64,000 bases of DNA from Paracyclopina nana (taxonomy: Eukaryota > Arthropoda > Copepoda > Cyclopoida > Cyclopettidae), in contig JAGUCH010000005.1 of assembly GCA_019096065.1 (NCBI GenBank), positions 1,240,001 to 1,304,000 on the forward strand, written 5' to 3'. The notes under the pieces are model-generated. The model saw nothing but the letters and a program-made list of their open reading frames with translations, made no database searches and had not been told where the DNA came from. The position numbers and the translations under genes were made by a program. Shown piece after piece: positions 9,901 to 19,600 of the stretch; within the stretch, counting starts at the first letter, position 1, and each line of letters begins with the position of its first letter.

Positions 9901-12900
9901 AAACATTTCTGAAGTTTGAGTTGCTAGCTTGGACAAGTAGGAAATTGCACACTCTTTGTTGGGACATTCCTTCAAAGAGCCTTTTTGCCTCAAGTAGACT
10001 TGACATATTGTTAAAAGGTGGTCCAAAATGGTCCCTGAGTCATAAAATGAGTCATAGATGGTCAAAGTCTTTAATTTGAGTCATTTAGGCAAACTTGAGT
10101 CATGTACCAGAATCATTTCTGAAGTTTGAGTTGCTAGCTTGGACAAGTAGGAAATTGCACACTCTTTGTTGGGACATTCCTTCAAAGAGCCTTTTTGCCT
10201 CAAGTGTACTTGACATTATGTTAAAAGATGGTCCAAAATGGTCCCTGAGTCATAAAATGAGTCATAGATGGTCAAAGTCTTCAATTTGAGTCATTTAGGT
10301 AAACTTGACTCAAGTACCAGAGACATTTCTGAAGTTTGAGTTGCTAGCTTGGACAAGTAGGAAAATGCACACTCTTTGTTGGGACATTCCTTCAAAGAGC
10401 CTTTTTGCCTCAAGTGGACTTGACATAATGTTAAAAGATGGTCCAAAATGGTCCCTGAGTCATAAAATGAGTCATAGATGGTCAAAGTCTTCAATTTGAG
10501 TCATTTAGACAAACTTGACTCAAGTACCAGAAACATTTCTGAAGTTTGAGTTGCTAGCTTGGACAAGTAGGAAAATGCACACTCTTTGTTGGGACATTCC
10601 TTCAAAGAGCCTTTTTGCCTCAAGTGGACTTGACATAATGTTAAAAGATGGTCCAAAATGGTCCCTGAGTCATAAAATGAGTCATAGATGGTCAAAGTCT
10701 TTAATTTGAGTCATTTAGGCAAACTTGAGTCATGTACCAGAATCATTTCTGAAGTTTGAGTTTCTAGCTTGGCCAAGTAGAAAAATGCACACTCTTTGTT
10801 GGGACATTCCTTCAAAGAGCCTTTTTGCCTCGAGTGGACTTGACATTATGTTAAAAGATGGTCCAAAATGGTCCCTGAGTCATAAAATGAGTCATAGATG
10901 GTCAAAGTCTTCAATTTGAGTCATTTAGGCAAACTTGACTCAAGTACCAGAAACATTTCTAGCTTGGCCAAGTAGAAAAATGCACACTCTTTGTTGGGAC
11001 ATTCCTTCAAAAAGCCTTTTTGCCTCAAGTGGACTTGACATTATGTTCAAAGATAATCCAAAATGGTCCCTTAGTCTAAAAATGAGTCACAAAAAGTTAC
11101 TGAGCATAATTTGTGTCAGATCTGCTATGTCAGCTGTATGGCTTGAGTAACTTGTTCAAGGCAAATAATGCACACTCCTTGTTGGGACATTTTAAAAATT
11201 CCAGTTATTCTAAAGCTTCAAGACTTTTTAATTAATAAACCTATGTTTTAGTGAGCTTATTTGTCCCTTTTTATCCTTAATACTTAATTTGACTTAATTT
11301 CATGAGTCTACATTAAGTCCTAATAATTCATGTTTATTTTCAAAAATGCACATGCTTTATTGGGACAAATGCACACGTTTTAGTGGGAAAGGTTGCGTGA
11401 TAATCAAAAAATAAAAATAGAGCATGTGCATTTTTTGCAATTTTCATGACACTATTGGGACATTTTAGTTTTAGGTTTAAATTAATCAGGGGGGTCCAAA
11501 TAGCCAGAAAAACACGTTTTTAGAAAATGTCCCAATAGCCCGTCCCAATAGCCCAAGATCGCATTTTTTATGTAGCGCTATTAGGACGCCATGTCCCAGT
11601 AACCGTCATATGAGGAACACCAATAAAAGTAGTCTCTATCTTATCCCAGCTTTTTTAGTGTAACTATGAGCAGGTCTAATCAGGCTGAGATAATGGTTGG
11701 CTAAAAGCATTTTTTCGGCCATTAAAAGAGAGTCACTTTGCTGTGTGTGCGTTTGTTTGGAACAGCAGCAGAAGTTTATTATCTGATTTTCGGCTCTAGA
11801 GGAGAAGATAGCTTGGGCGCCAGCTCGTCGCAAGAATTTTACTACTACGTATACTATAACACACTACTACACAGTTGCTCTTATTGATCGTCATCAGCTT
11901 TAGCCACGATTGTCGTCGTCTCTTCTCCTACTAATTTCTTGATGATGTCAAGATGCCGAAAAAAGTACATTCGGCCAAGAGAAAATATGCCTGTAAAGTA
12001 AAAGTACTAGGTGCTTTACAGAACCCTACTTTACAATTTTACAGGCCCGCTCTTTTAAAAGTAAACAAGATTAGCTTTTACCAGGACATAATTTTACTGT
12101 AAAGTGGCAATACCAGTTGTCGTAAAATCATAGTATTTTACAATTTTACAGGCCCGCTATTTTTAAAGCAAGAAAGAAGAATATCCCATACAGCCCTTTT
12201 TTCTTTGAAAAGTAGAAAAAGGGAGCTAAAATACTTTTAAGCTTCGGTTTCAAGCCCAAATTATTTAGTAATAGATTTTTGTGGGTCGTGGGATCGTTTT
12301 TGAACCCCCAAAGCGGTATTGGCATGTGAAAGAACAATAATAACCGGCACAGTGGGAAGCAGTGGGCCCCTCTCGTCATTTCCTCGCCAGCTCGTAATAG
12401 CAGAAAGATCCCAAATTGGCCCACAGTGATACTTAAAAATGCTACTGTTTTCAAAATTATCTGGTTACTCCCAATGGCAGCTTTAAATGAGGTTTGGCAT
12501 GAAATTCTCGAAACGAGGCGATCAAAAAGGCCGCGAATATACCAAGTATTTGCTTTGTAATACGAGACTAATTACCCGACGAAGAAGACCAATTATCTGA
12601 AAAAAGGGAGTAGAAAAATAATACTGTCATTGCCTTTTTTTAAGAAGTGTCGGTACTTTTACAGTGCTCTCTCACAGAGGGGAAAAAAGTGGTAAAATGA
12701 TCAGTAAAAAAAAGAAAAAATTATAATTCGATGCTCCATGGCAGAAATGCAAGGGTTGGGTTTTTTTGGTGAGTGTTTTCCCCACAGTGCACAGGTGCAG
12801 CTAGTGGTAAGCTGAAATTTCGGTCCGCAAACTCCACTACAGTTGGAGGTAGAAGAAGATAAAGACTATCATTATGTTGGCATTGGTCTTTTGGTCATGT

Positions 12901-15900
12901 CCGTTGCTGTTATTTTCCAAAGTTTTTAAAGGTTTTTCAAAGACTTGGACGTCACGAATTCAATTCAATTTTCGTGTTGCAATCATCAGTTTATGATGTG
13001 GCTGTTTAGGCTCAAATTGGAAAAACTGGACCTTTGACAACGCGTTCACTACAAACAAGAAGCCATAAATTGAGAGATAAAAGAGCCACTTTTTAGTTCT
13101 TTAAAAAAAATCATGTAGTAATTATCTAAAGTGCACGTAGCGATCGCATCGGGAGTTGTAAAGTAGCACACTGGGCGGAGTGCACTTGTTGTTGTTGTCC
13201 CCACAGTGGTCGCCCTCGTTAAAGCAGAACGCGAGTCTCCAGAATTTATTTCGGAAGTTGATGGCGACAACTGTCTGTGGGATCAAAAACAGTTGCCGGC
13301 AAAAACTGGTGATTATTTTCTAGAGTAACAACTCAAATGTTTGTAAATTGTTTATGACAACAACAAATACAAACAGCTGACAAGATTCGAGCAATCCTAT
13401 TTTTTCTCAAAAATAAAAAACTTCCTTCCCAGCTGGGTATTTGAGAGCCAAAAAGAACCTAGATTGAAAAGTCAAAATTAATGGCGCCATTTTCGCTGTC
13501 ATCAAAGCTTTTCTCAAGACCTGAAGAACTTCAAACAAGGCTCAGCAGGTGACCACATTCTTTCCAGACCGTAATGAGACTTTGATCTTTATGCACCAGC
13601 CCAGTGTGTGTGTGTGTGTGGTATACTTTGGCCCCGAAATTTATGACTCTGGTCTAATTGAAAGCTTACCATAGACTGTAATTGTAGCCGGCGTGCTGAC
13701 CCTCGTCAATACATCATTGGAAGCTACGCAAGTGTAGTTGCCAGAGTCCACCATTCTGGCCTGAATGATGAGCAAATTGCCAGCCGCGGATTGGATGAAA
13801 TTCGGGTCCACTATTTTAGCGCCATCTTTGAGCCAGTGAATCACCCGAGAAGCTGGGTTCCCCTTGGGTGGATGGCATCTCAGCTCGGCCTGGCTTCCCA
13901 GCTCAATTTGCTGAGAATAGGGCGGAGTGTCAAAGTCTTTCCTGAGGACTGAAAAATAGAAAAAAATTCAAACATGGCTGCCAAGCGTAAAATTCTGATA
14001 AAATCCCAAAATTACACAAAAACGCCAAAAAATTTTTAGACTACTAAATCCACCATCTGGTAAAATTTTCTTTACAATAAAAAATCCAGCTAAAATTAGT
14101 TCAACTTGACACTGGCGCCCTCCTTTCCCCAGGTGATCAATTGAGGAACTAATTTAGCTGATTCGGCTCAAGAAGAAGGAAGATACTGAAAATTGCAGTA
14201 AGGTATGCAGTAATTGGAAGCAGTGGCAGCTGCTCGAATGCTAGTAGTAGTAGTAGTAGTAGTTGTGGCACTCAAAATTCCAATTTCATCCGAGGGAAAA
14301 GAGAAAACTCTTACAAGCTTGTTTCACAACTGCTTCGGCGGACGTCACTTCTCCTTGGACAGAAGACGCGTGACATTTGCAGCTGAATTTGCCCAAGACG
14401 TCCATAACGTCATCCCTGGATATTTCCACAGTGATCTTCTTGTACTTCATCCCCTTCTCCTCCAGATCTTGCTCGGAGCTGCTCTTTTTCGCCTCCTCGT
14501 TGCACATGAAATAGGCTTTTAAGGCATGAGCCACTCGACAAGTGAGGACGGCTGGGGCTCCCCTCGCACTGTAGGTATCTTGCGGATTTTCCAGGAAAAC
14601 TGGCAAAGCATAGTGGCTGGGATCGACCCCCTCTGGAAAGCTGTCTGGCAAAAAACTCGAGCTCAAATCGAGCGTTGAGCTCTCCACAGTTTGCACTGAG
14701 GGCACAGTCGCGCACAAACCTGGAAAAATAGTACATGCTATAGTACTAGTAGGTAATGGGATTTTCTGGCTGAGTGGCCCTATAATCTCTTTCCCAATAT
14801 TAGAAGGAGATTTACTACTGAAAAGTTGCATGGAAGAGCATATGGAGGGGCAAAATATGGCAATGGGAGACAAAGGGTGGAGTTTGGGTAAATGTTCGAC
14901 TTCCACTGATTAACCGAGCAAAAATGCTGGTATTCAGGGTGGCCCCCATCCATCCTGGTGGTTTTCACCACCACCACCAGGCTCTCCTGCATTTGATGAG
15001 ATCAGCTTAACCCATTCTTGCAGGTTGATGGAACACTCAGCAGGTGGCGCCACGACCCAGCATTTATTACCCCATAAACAACAACTCCAAACAATATTTG
15101 AACAAGGCTTGTCAGCCAAATGAGTTGGAACATCATTTCACAATCAATTTGAATTTTGAGGATTATAAAGAACTCAATTTTTTTCGTGCATTATTATCCT
15201 GGGGAATTTGGCTTTATCTTTGGCCAATATCTCGTCAAACGCCACGTGCATGTTAATAAGGGATCAGAAATGATGCAGGTGCGTTGATGTATGGAAGAAC
15301 TGGCTAAACCCTTTGCTGATATTTATCTACCTTTATGTATGGACTTTTAATAGCTGCTCAGGTGCGAGAGAGATTTGCATCATCCCTAAAAATCTACATG
15401 ACAGCTGATGTCAGAACAAGCCATGAACACTTTTTCAATTGAAATAGGAATCTGGCTTCTTCTGCTTCTTTGCAGCAAAAGGTCAGTAAAATAATGCAAG
15501 CTAGCTTGAGTAGCCTTCGCAGTATTACTGAGAGAGGAGCTGTAAAACTGGCTCTTGTGTTTTAGGGTCATAAATCCTGAGCCCAACTTTGTTGTGGCCT
15601 GCAAAACCAATAAGGTGAAAAAATTCAGCTTTGTTTCTACTTCCCAAAATAAAGCAAGAAAAATAGCCATCTTGATTTTCCCATGGGGAAAAAAGAGAAA
15701 AATGGTGTTTTGACAACATTTTGATGAGCTTGTTAAGTCCACTCACACAACCCAAGAGTTCATCATCAGCTGCGCTGTTGCTTGCACTGTGAACCATCAT
15801 TGTTTACAATGAGGTCTCACTGCAAATATTTCCGCAAGAATGGGGAAAAACACATGGCGGAGTAAAAATGTCATCACTTCTTGCCCAATTAAAGCTAGTA

Positions 15901-16575
15901 GTAGCTATGTGGTGAATGTTTCAAACCCCACCAAAATTTCGGGATTGAGGCCAAAAGTTTCAAATTACAGTGTGAGTCGGAGCAGAGATTCTTGTCTTCT
16001 TGCCCTTGGGTAGTAGAAGCAAAAGTAAGTGACCAGTCCGACCATCTCTCACCCCCAACAGCAGACTTGAATTTTGGATCCAAGGAATGTTTGAACAATC
16101 TATTGTCTGCCCATCAGCGCCATCTATCAACTCATTGATTTATGGTTGGCATGTTTTTTTTGGTCATCTGCTCCTTGGCTTTTTTCAATAAAAAATGGCT
16201 ACATCGTTTTTGAGCTGTTTTTGCTGAGTGGAAAACGACTTGACAGGGGTCTAATTTCGACATTCCTTCGCCTCCCTCTCCTTTTTCCAAAGTTCATTCC
16301 CCAACTTTTTTTTTCATAAGAGTTCCCAAGATTAAAAAATGCCACTTCATTCATTTTTTTCTATTAAATAGCGGAAGTTGGTTTTAACTGGTGTTACGTT
16401 TTAATTGCAAACTGACAACTTGCTAACATGGCATGTCAAGCCCTTTTGTTTTTAGCAAAAGCTGCAAAAATTCACTTTTGCGGCTGGTGCAATGTTTTGT
16501 CGTTAAAATCAATATGCGCTTACCTATTGTCCAAATTGCGGAAAAAGTTTGCAGTGTGAGCACCAATTTTTCCAT
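3067..16575 (-). CDS. Unc5: Netrin receptor UNC5, seven coding exons, UPA domain absent
   Basis: Coding exons 16524-16575, 14315-14719, 13670-13948, 5073-5405, 4816-5013, 3994-4332 and 3067-3911 all join in phase 1 and total 2451 bp (816 aa). Order: signal peptide (1-25), Ig1 (about 50-150), Ig2 (about 153-245), two thrombospondin type-1 repeats (246-356), a transmembrane helix (382-403), a Ser-rich juxtamembrane stretch, ZU5 (about 569-709) and the death domain (about 728-811, GNDWRKLAE at 746-754). UNC5 is a plasma-membrane receptor that mediates netrin repulsion and dependence-receptor signalling. Vertebrate and nematode members run about 920-950 aa. This one is shorter because only some 17 residues separate ZU5 from the death domain, where a UPA domain of roughly 140 residues normally sits. 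Intron 3 (8.26 kb) carries a large repeat element. Confidence 0.95.
3994..4332 (-). CDS. Unc5: UNC5 exon 6: cytoplasmic juxtamembrane linker
   Basis: 339 bp bounded by TTTACAG|GT and TCGG|GTATGT. Rich in Ser, Asn and Pro with several Tyr (NEYTYSD), and no folded domain recognised. Vertebrate UNC5 uses this region for DCC binding and tyrosine phosphorylation; that role is assumed here by position only. Confidence 0.88.
4816..5013 (-). CDS. Unc5: UNC5 exon 5: transmembrane exon
   Basis: 198 bp between TTTCAG|CT and GGAG|GTAAGA. Encodes about 22 hydrophobic residues (GLVVAFVIFLIVVLIIV core) followed by the basic stop-transfer RILRKK. Confidence 0.92.
5073..5405 (-). CDS. Unc5: UNC5 exon 4: two thrombospondin type-1 repeats
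   Basis: 333 bp between TTGCAG|TT and AAAC|GTAAGA. The first repeat carries WSTWSEWSECNAKCGRG and the second WSSWSSWSSCTPDC, each with the six-Cys pattern. Separated from the transmembrane exon by a 59-bp intron. Confidence 0.94.
5449..5900. repeat. Left sub-terminal region with recurrent TATTGGGACA motifs (copy 1)
   Basis: Irregular repeats of CTATTGGGACA spaced about 20-30 bp, alternating with GTGCAAATTG and CATGCAC words. Copy 1 carries one extra ATATATGAACATGCAC unit compared with copy 2. Confidence 0.75.
5901..6142. repeat. 15-bp minisatellite GGGCCAGTAGACTTT (copy 1)
   Basis: About 16 near-perfect head-to-tail units. A single-base irregularity at about 6004 shifts the phase. Because the unit is divisible by three and stop-free in most frames, it opens long spurious frames on both strands. 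Confidence 0.95.
6178..6336. repeat. 23-bp minisatellite TTTTGTCCCAATAAAAAGTG (copy 1)
   Basis: Six to seven units of about 23 bp containing TGTCCCAATA, the inverted form of the element-wide TATTGGGACA motif. Confidence 0.9.
6420..9226. repeat. About 169-bp satellite array, some 16 units (copy 1)
   Basis: Units begin around GACTTTGCCTCACATTTTGG. Successive starts at 6591, 6760, 6929, 7099 and 7267 give a period of 168-170 bp. Two variants of the unit tail alternate unevenly (TTTTCGGTCTTGCAAACC versus GATTTGGCTCTAACAAAATC). A rare variant (TTAGAATCCTATTGCC with CACCACTGAC) recurs 1013 bp apart at 7451 and 8464, indicating a six-unit higher-order repeat. Confidence 0.93.
9227..11160. repeat. 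About 210-bp satellite array, some nine units (copy 1)
   Basis: Period 210 bp, clear from starts at 9885, 10095, 10305, 10515, 10725 and 10935. One junction at 9624-9885 is 261 bp because of a partial duplication. Each unit has TTTGTTGGGACATTCC and about four TGAGTCA/TGACTCA words. Confidence 0.94.
11161..11622. repeat. Right terminal single-copy region of element copy 1
   Basis: Not tandemly repeated. Holds TATTGGGACA in both orientations, then CCCAATAGCCCGTCCCAATA and the right terminal repeat. Almost identical to 53990-54442. Confidence 0.8.
11623..13669. other. Remainder of UNC5 intron 3
   Basis: No exon or family recognised. A 30-bp word around TTTTACAATTTTACAGGCCC occurs twice about 108 bp apart (12030 and 12138), a small diverged direct repeat. 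A (TG)n run at 13604-13620 sits some 50 bp inside the intron from the exon 3 donor. Confidence 0.5.
13604..13620. repeat. (TG)n microsatellite
   Basis: Eight TG repeats in UNC5 intron 3. Confidence 0.9.
13670..13948 (-). CDS. Unc5: UNC5 exon 3: second immunoglobulin domain
   Basis: 279 bp between TTTTTCAG|TC and TATG|GTAAGC. Shows the Ig pattern: LRCHP (first Cys), IHWLKDG (Trp) and DSGNYTCVA (second Cys). Confidence 0.93.
14242..14264. repeat. (TAG)n microsatellite
   Basis: Seven TAG repeats in UNC5 intron 2. CTA/TAG trinucleotides are also scattered widely through the non-coding DNA of this window. Confidence 0.85.
14315..14719 (-). CDS. Unc5: UNC5 exon 2: end of signal peptide and first immunoglobulin domain
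   Basis: 405 bp between TTTTCCAG|GT and GCTT|GTAAGA. The sequence around VFLENPQDTYSARGAP, LTCRV and FSCKCHAS matches UNC5 Ig1, including its extra Cys. Confidence 0.91.
14720..16523. other. UNC5 intron 1 (between coding exons 1 and 2)
   Basis: 1804 bp of AT-rich intron. The open frames seen here have no family resemblance. A short GGTGGTTTTCACCACCACCACC inverted-repeat patch lies near 14958-14979. Confidence 0.6.
16524..16575 (-). CDS. Unc5: UNC5 exon 1 (coding): signal peptide start
   Basis: ATG at 16575 opens MEKLVLTLQTFSAIWTI and ends at a strong donor ATAG|GTAAGC, phase 1. Joined to exon 2 it gives a signal peptide of about 25 residues. Too short to appear as an open frame by itself. 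Confidence 0.85.
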
Positions 16576-16657
16576 TGTGATCCACTGATGATTTTTTCTC
16601 TGATGGATTAAGACTGATTTTCAGAGTTGTTATGGTTGCAGTAGCTTCGTGCCATGA
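16576..16657 (-). promoter_or_regulatory. UNC5 5' UTR exon segment with short upstream ORF
   Basis: A long pyrimidine tract ending TTTCTCTTTCAG marks an acceptor at 16658-16659. The exon would then start at 16657 and run into the coding start. It holds an upstream ATG at 16655 opening a 15-codon frame that stops before the main ATG. The first non-coding exon and promoter must lie further upstream and are not identified. Confidence 0.6.
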
Positions 16658-19600
16658 CTGAAAGAGAAACAGGAGAGATTATTTATTATGAGCAGCTTTT
16701 TTGTCCTGGTTTCAATTGACAGCCAAGATTTCCTGCTAAGATACTAAAAAGGTCTCCTCGAGTTCCAAACCTTTTTTTCCTCCTCTACTAAAGCCGTCAT
16801 CGTCAGATTTCAACAGCACACTGGGCAATACACTGACATTTCTACGCTTTTTTCTGGGCTCCCCACGTAACCAAAATATAATAACAGAGACAAAAATACC
16901 ATCAGGTATAAAGTGAAAAAACTAAGAAAAGGCAAGAAAAATTGTGTGACCTGAATACAATGTATAATATTCTGTATTTCAATCGGGAGAGCAAAAAATT
17001 AATTCCACACCGCGCTTTTTTGCAGCTACGTGGCGTTTCTTTGTTTTTCATCAGCTACAGCTGAGATAATGATCAATAATCATTACATGTTCTGACTCGC
17101 TGAAAAACCTTCAATCATAGTTGGGCTCAGCCCTTTTTCTAGTATGCTAGTACATTATCATTTCTACAAACCTCAATTGGCAAAAAGAGCCCCGAGGCAA
17201 AAGTTCAAATTCTAGGTCTGCATGGTGATATGTAACGAAATTCAACGACGTTTTTGACATGACTTTTGGCGACATTTTTTCCAAATTACAGCCTTGCCAA
17301 AATAGCAGGTTTTTCTACACTTTTCGTCAGCAGTCATCATCATCATCCAAAGGATTTTTAACTAGCCACAGAAGTGGAACAATAAGAGGGCAGAAATTAC
17401 AGTGAGAGAGAGCTGAAAAAAGCCGAGAGTTTCGTGCTTTGTTTCGCCCCCCAAAATTGGTATCCAAGTCCGAAAATTTGAATTGCGTGTGGTGCACATT
17501 GGAACACAAACCAACGCACACAGTGGGATCCTCAAAAATATGCTCTATTCAAACTGACACGTTTTGAGGCCACTTTACTCCACTGTGCTGTATTTTCTGT
17601 GTCATGCAACATTCGCAGAAATTCAAATGGAACATCATCTAAAATTAACCTGGTGCAGCAAAAGAATCAGCCCAGTGTGTGTGCAATGAAAGATAGGTTG
17701 GTCTATGATGTACTAGAATTTACTGCATAGAAATAGTCCTCATTATGATTATTGCAAAATTTGATGATAGCCTTTGGAAGCTCGGAGGTGAAGAACTGAG
17801 AAGCGTCGGTGAAACTTGAAAGGATTCCTCGCACAGTGGAAACAGATCTCGTGCTTTTGCCAAAAACAAACAAAACGCGAGCGTTTCCGGCCAAAAATGA
17901 GGGATACTCTGTAAAAATTGAATTTTGCCAATCAATTTTGCTGCTGTCTTATCTGATTTCATTTTAAGCCCATTAGCTAGCATGAGTGTGCAGTTTTTGC
18001 AATACTATTTGATGAAGCTAAAATACACTCGCTACCTACTTAGAACACTCATAAAGTGTTACAACTCATTTGTCTGTTGGTGTCTGGAAGCAGCCAGATA
18101 AATGGCTACAATATTAAAGATGATAATCACAAGCATGCCAAAATCGAGGCTTTAATTGCGCCAGCAGAAAAAAAAAAACATGGCGCCATGAATAAAAATG
18201 TGCTCTATAGATATCAACAATAATAAATAATAATATTACGGCACATCCTGACACGCAATCGCAGCTAAAATTACCATCTTTCTAGAAAATTGGCATACAG
18301 ATTGGCAGCTAGCGAGCTCTCGATGAATGTGCAATAATGACGTCTGTCTGCTGGGCAAAAAGGGGTGAAATTACTGCGTGCATGTAGGTAGGTACACTAA
18401 AATGATGGCTGTTTCTTCAACTTATTTTTAGGAAGAGATTCGAATCGCGTGAGCAGACGAAAAGTCTGACTTTCGATTGGCATTTGGAATTGTCGAAAAA
18501 AGACGTCGTACCACAGACATGTAATCATACGGCAATAATCATGGGTAAAAAGTGGAGTGAAGCACTAGCATTTTGACCATCATCCCTTTCTTAAGTAAAC
18601 ATTGTCACGTTGGTCTCAAATTGCCAGCTACGCTAATAGAAAACTGCCGGAAACTCGCGCAGGGAATGAGCAGCTGCTAATCTGCCATACATTGCATTAT
18701 AGTAAGAGGGTGAGGAGCAGAAAAAAGCAAATATCCTTTGTGATCCAAGTGGCTCAAGTTTCATCAACTACCATTCAAAACAGGACTGAATGTGGTCAGA
18801 AAATATGCTTGTTATCTTTGTGAGGGATTTTGGCAGTTGCCAGCGAAGATGGTTCAATTCAGGCTCAATTAGCAGCTCCATTAGAGCCAATGTGGCATCA
18901 GCTGCTCCCATCGCCCCACGTTGGGCGCCATGTACAAAGAACAACATAAAAATTTCAAATATTGAAATGCAATATGAGGATGACTCAGCCTTTTTCCCCA
19001 CTTGGCTGTGAACTGTGGGAAAACTGGGAAAGTCGAGTGATTTCGCAAAAATGCTCAATTGATAAGAGACAAAAGTGTCTTGGGGTGAATTAGACAGGAT
19101 TAGCATTGTCCTCGCCAAAATGGTCACCCTGTTCGCGAGCTGCAGTAGTTTGCCGGTCAATAATTGTGGCCAAAAACAAAGGAATTTGTGTAACCTCGCT
19201 GGTGGTGGATCAACAAGAGAGCATGACATTTGTGCCAGAAAAAAAATCACCCTCTTTTGCGGATATTTTGCCATCAATCAAACTTGACTCTCTCCAAATG
19301 TGTTATCTAAACAGTCAGGCTTTTTGTTCGAGCATGAAAAATCTACAAAGTAAGAATATACAAAAAGGAGTCTTACCTTTGAGAAAACCAAGGTTTAAAA
19401 TGTCAAATGAAGGTGTCAAAGCACTAATGGAAATTAAAGTTGGAACTCTGAACTGAAAAGTGGAAAGCCAAAATAATTGACTACGTCTGGCGTCAGCAAT
19501 TGTCTCAACTCAACTGAAATGGGGAAAATTGACCTGAGCTCTTTTTTCCACGAGCGCAGTTTGCGTCTACGCGCGCGCGCTTTGCAGCCGCGCTTTGCGG

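Larger units (their letters stand above)
5449..11622. mobile_element. Large non-autonomous repeat-filled DNA-transposon-like element, copy 1
   Basis: 6.17 kb inside UNC5 intron 3. Its left end (CCTATATGCGCGGT then TTACTGGGACAT) reappears inverted at its right end (CCTCATATGACGGT then TTACTGGGACAT on the opposite strand), giving imperfect terminal inverted repeats. Both ends continue with GGGCTATTGGGAC sub-terminal copies. The same element, same orientation and near-identical ends, recurs at 48826 with unrelated flanks, which defines the borders. The interior is tandem repeats of four families and no transposase or other credible protein is visible. Target duplication is unclear: ACACC flanks both copies on both sides and may be part of the element or of a preferred target. 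The superfamily is not assigned. Confidence 0.82.

Noticed and set aside
9624..11150. Repeated 64-67 aa frames on both strands of the 210-bp array
   Set aside because: 210 is divisible by three, so each unit gives the same short frame. No continuous protein, no conserved family, and both strands are equally open.
9227..11160. CRISPR-like appearance of regularly spaced repeats
   Set aside because: Whole 210-bp units are repeated with no unique spacers, and the DNA is eukaryotic.
1..16575. Possible operon of EcKL, PDH/PDF and UNC5
   Set aside because: PDH/PDF has its own TATA box, and nothing suggests trans-splicing acceptors at each gene start.
18768..19277. 169-aa minus-strand frame
   Set aside because: No recognisable domain, no signal or splice context; chance frame in a long non-coding stretch.
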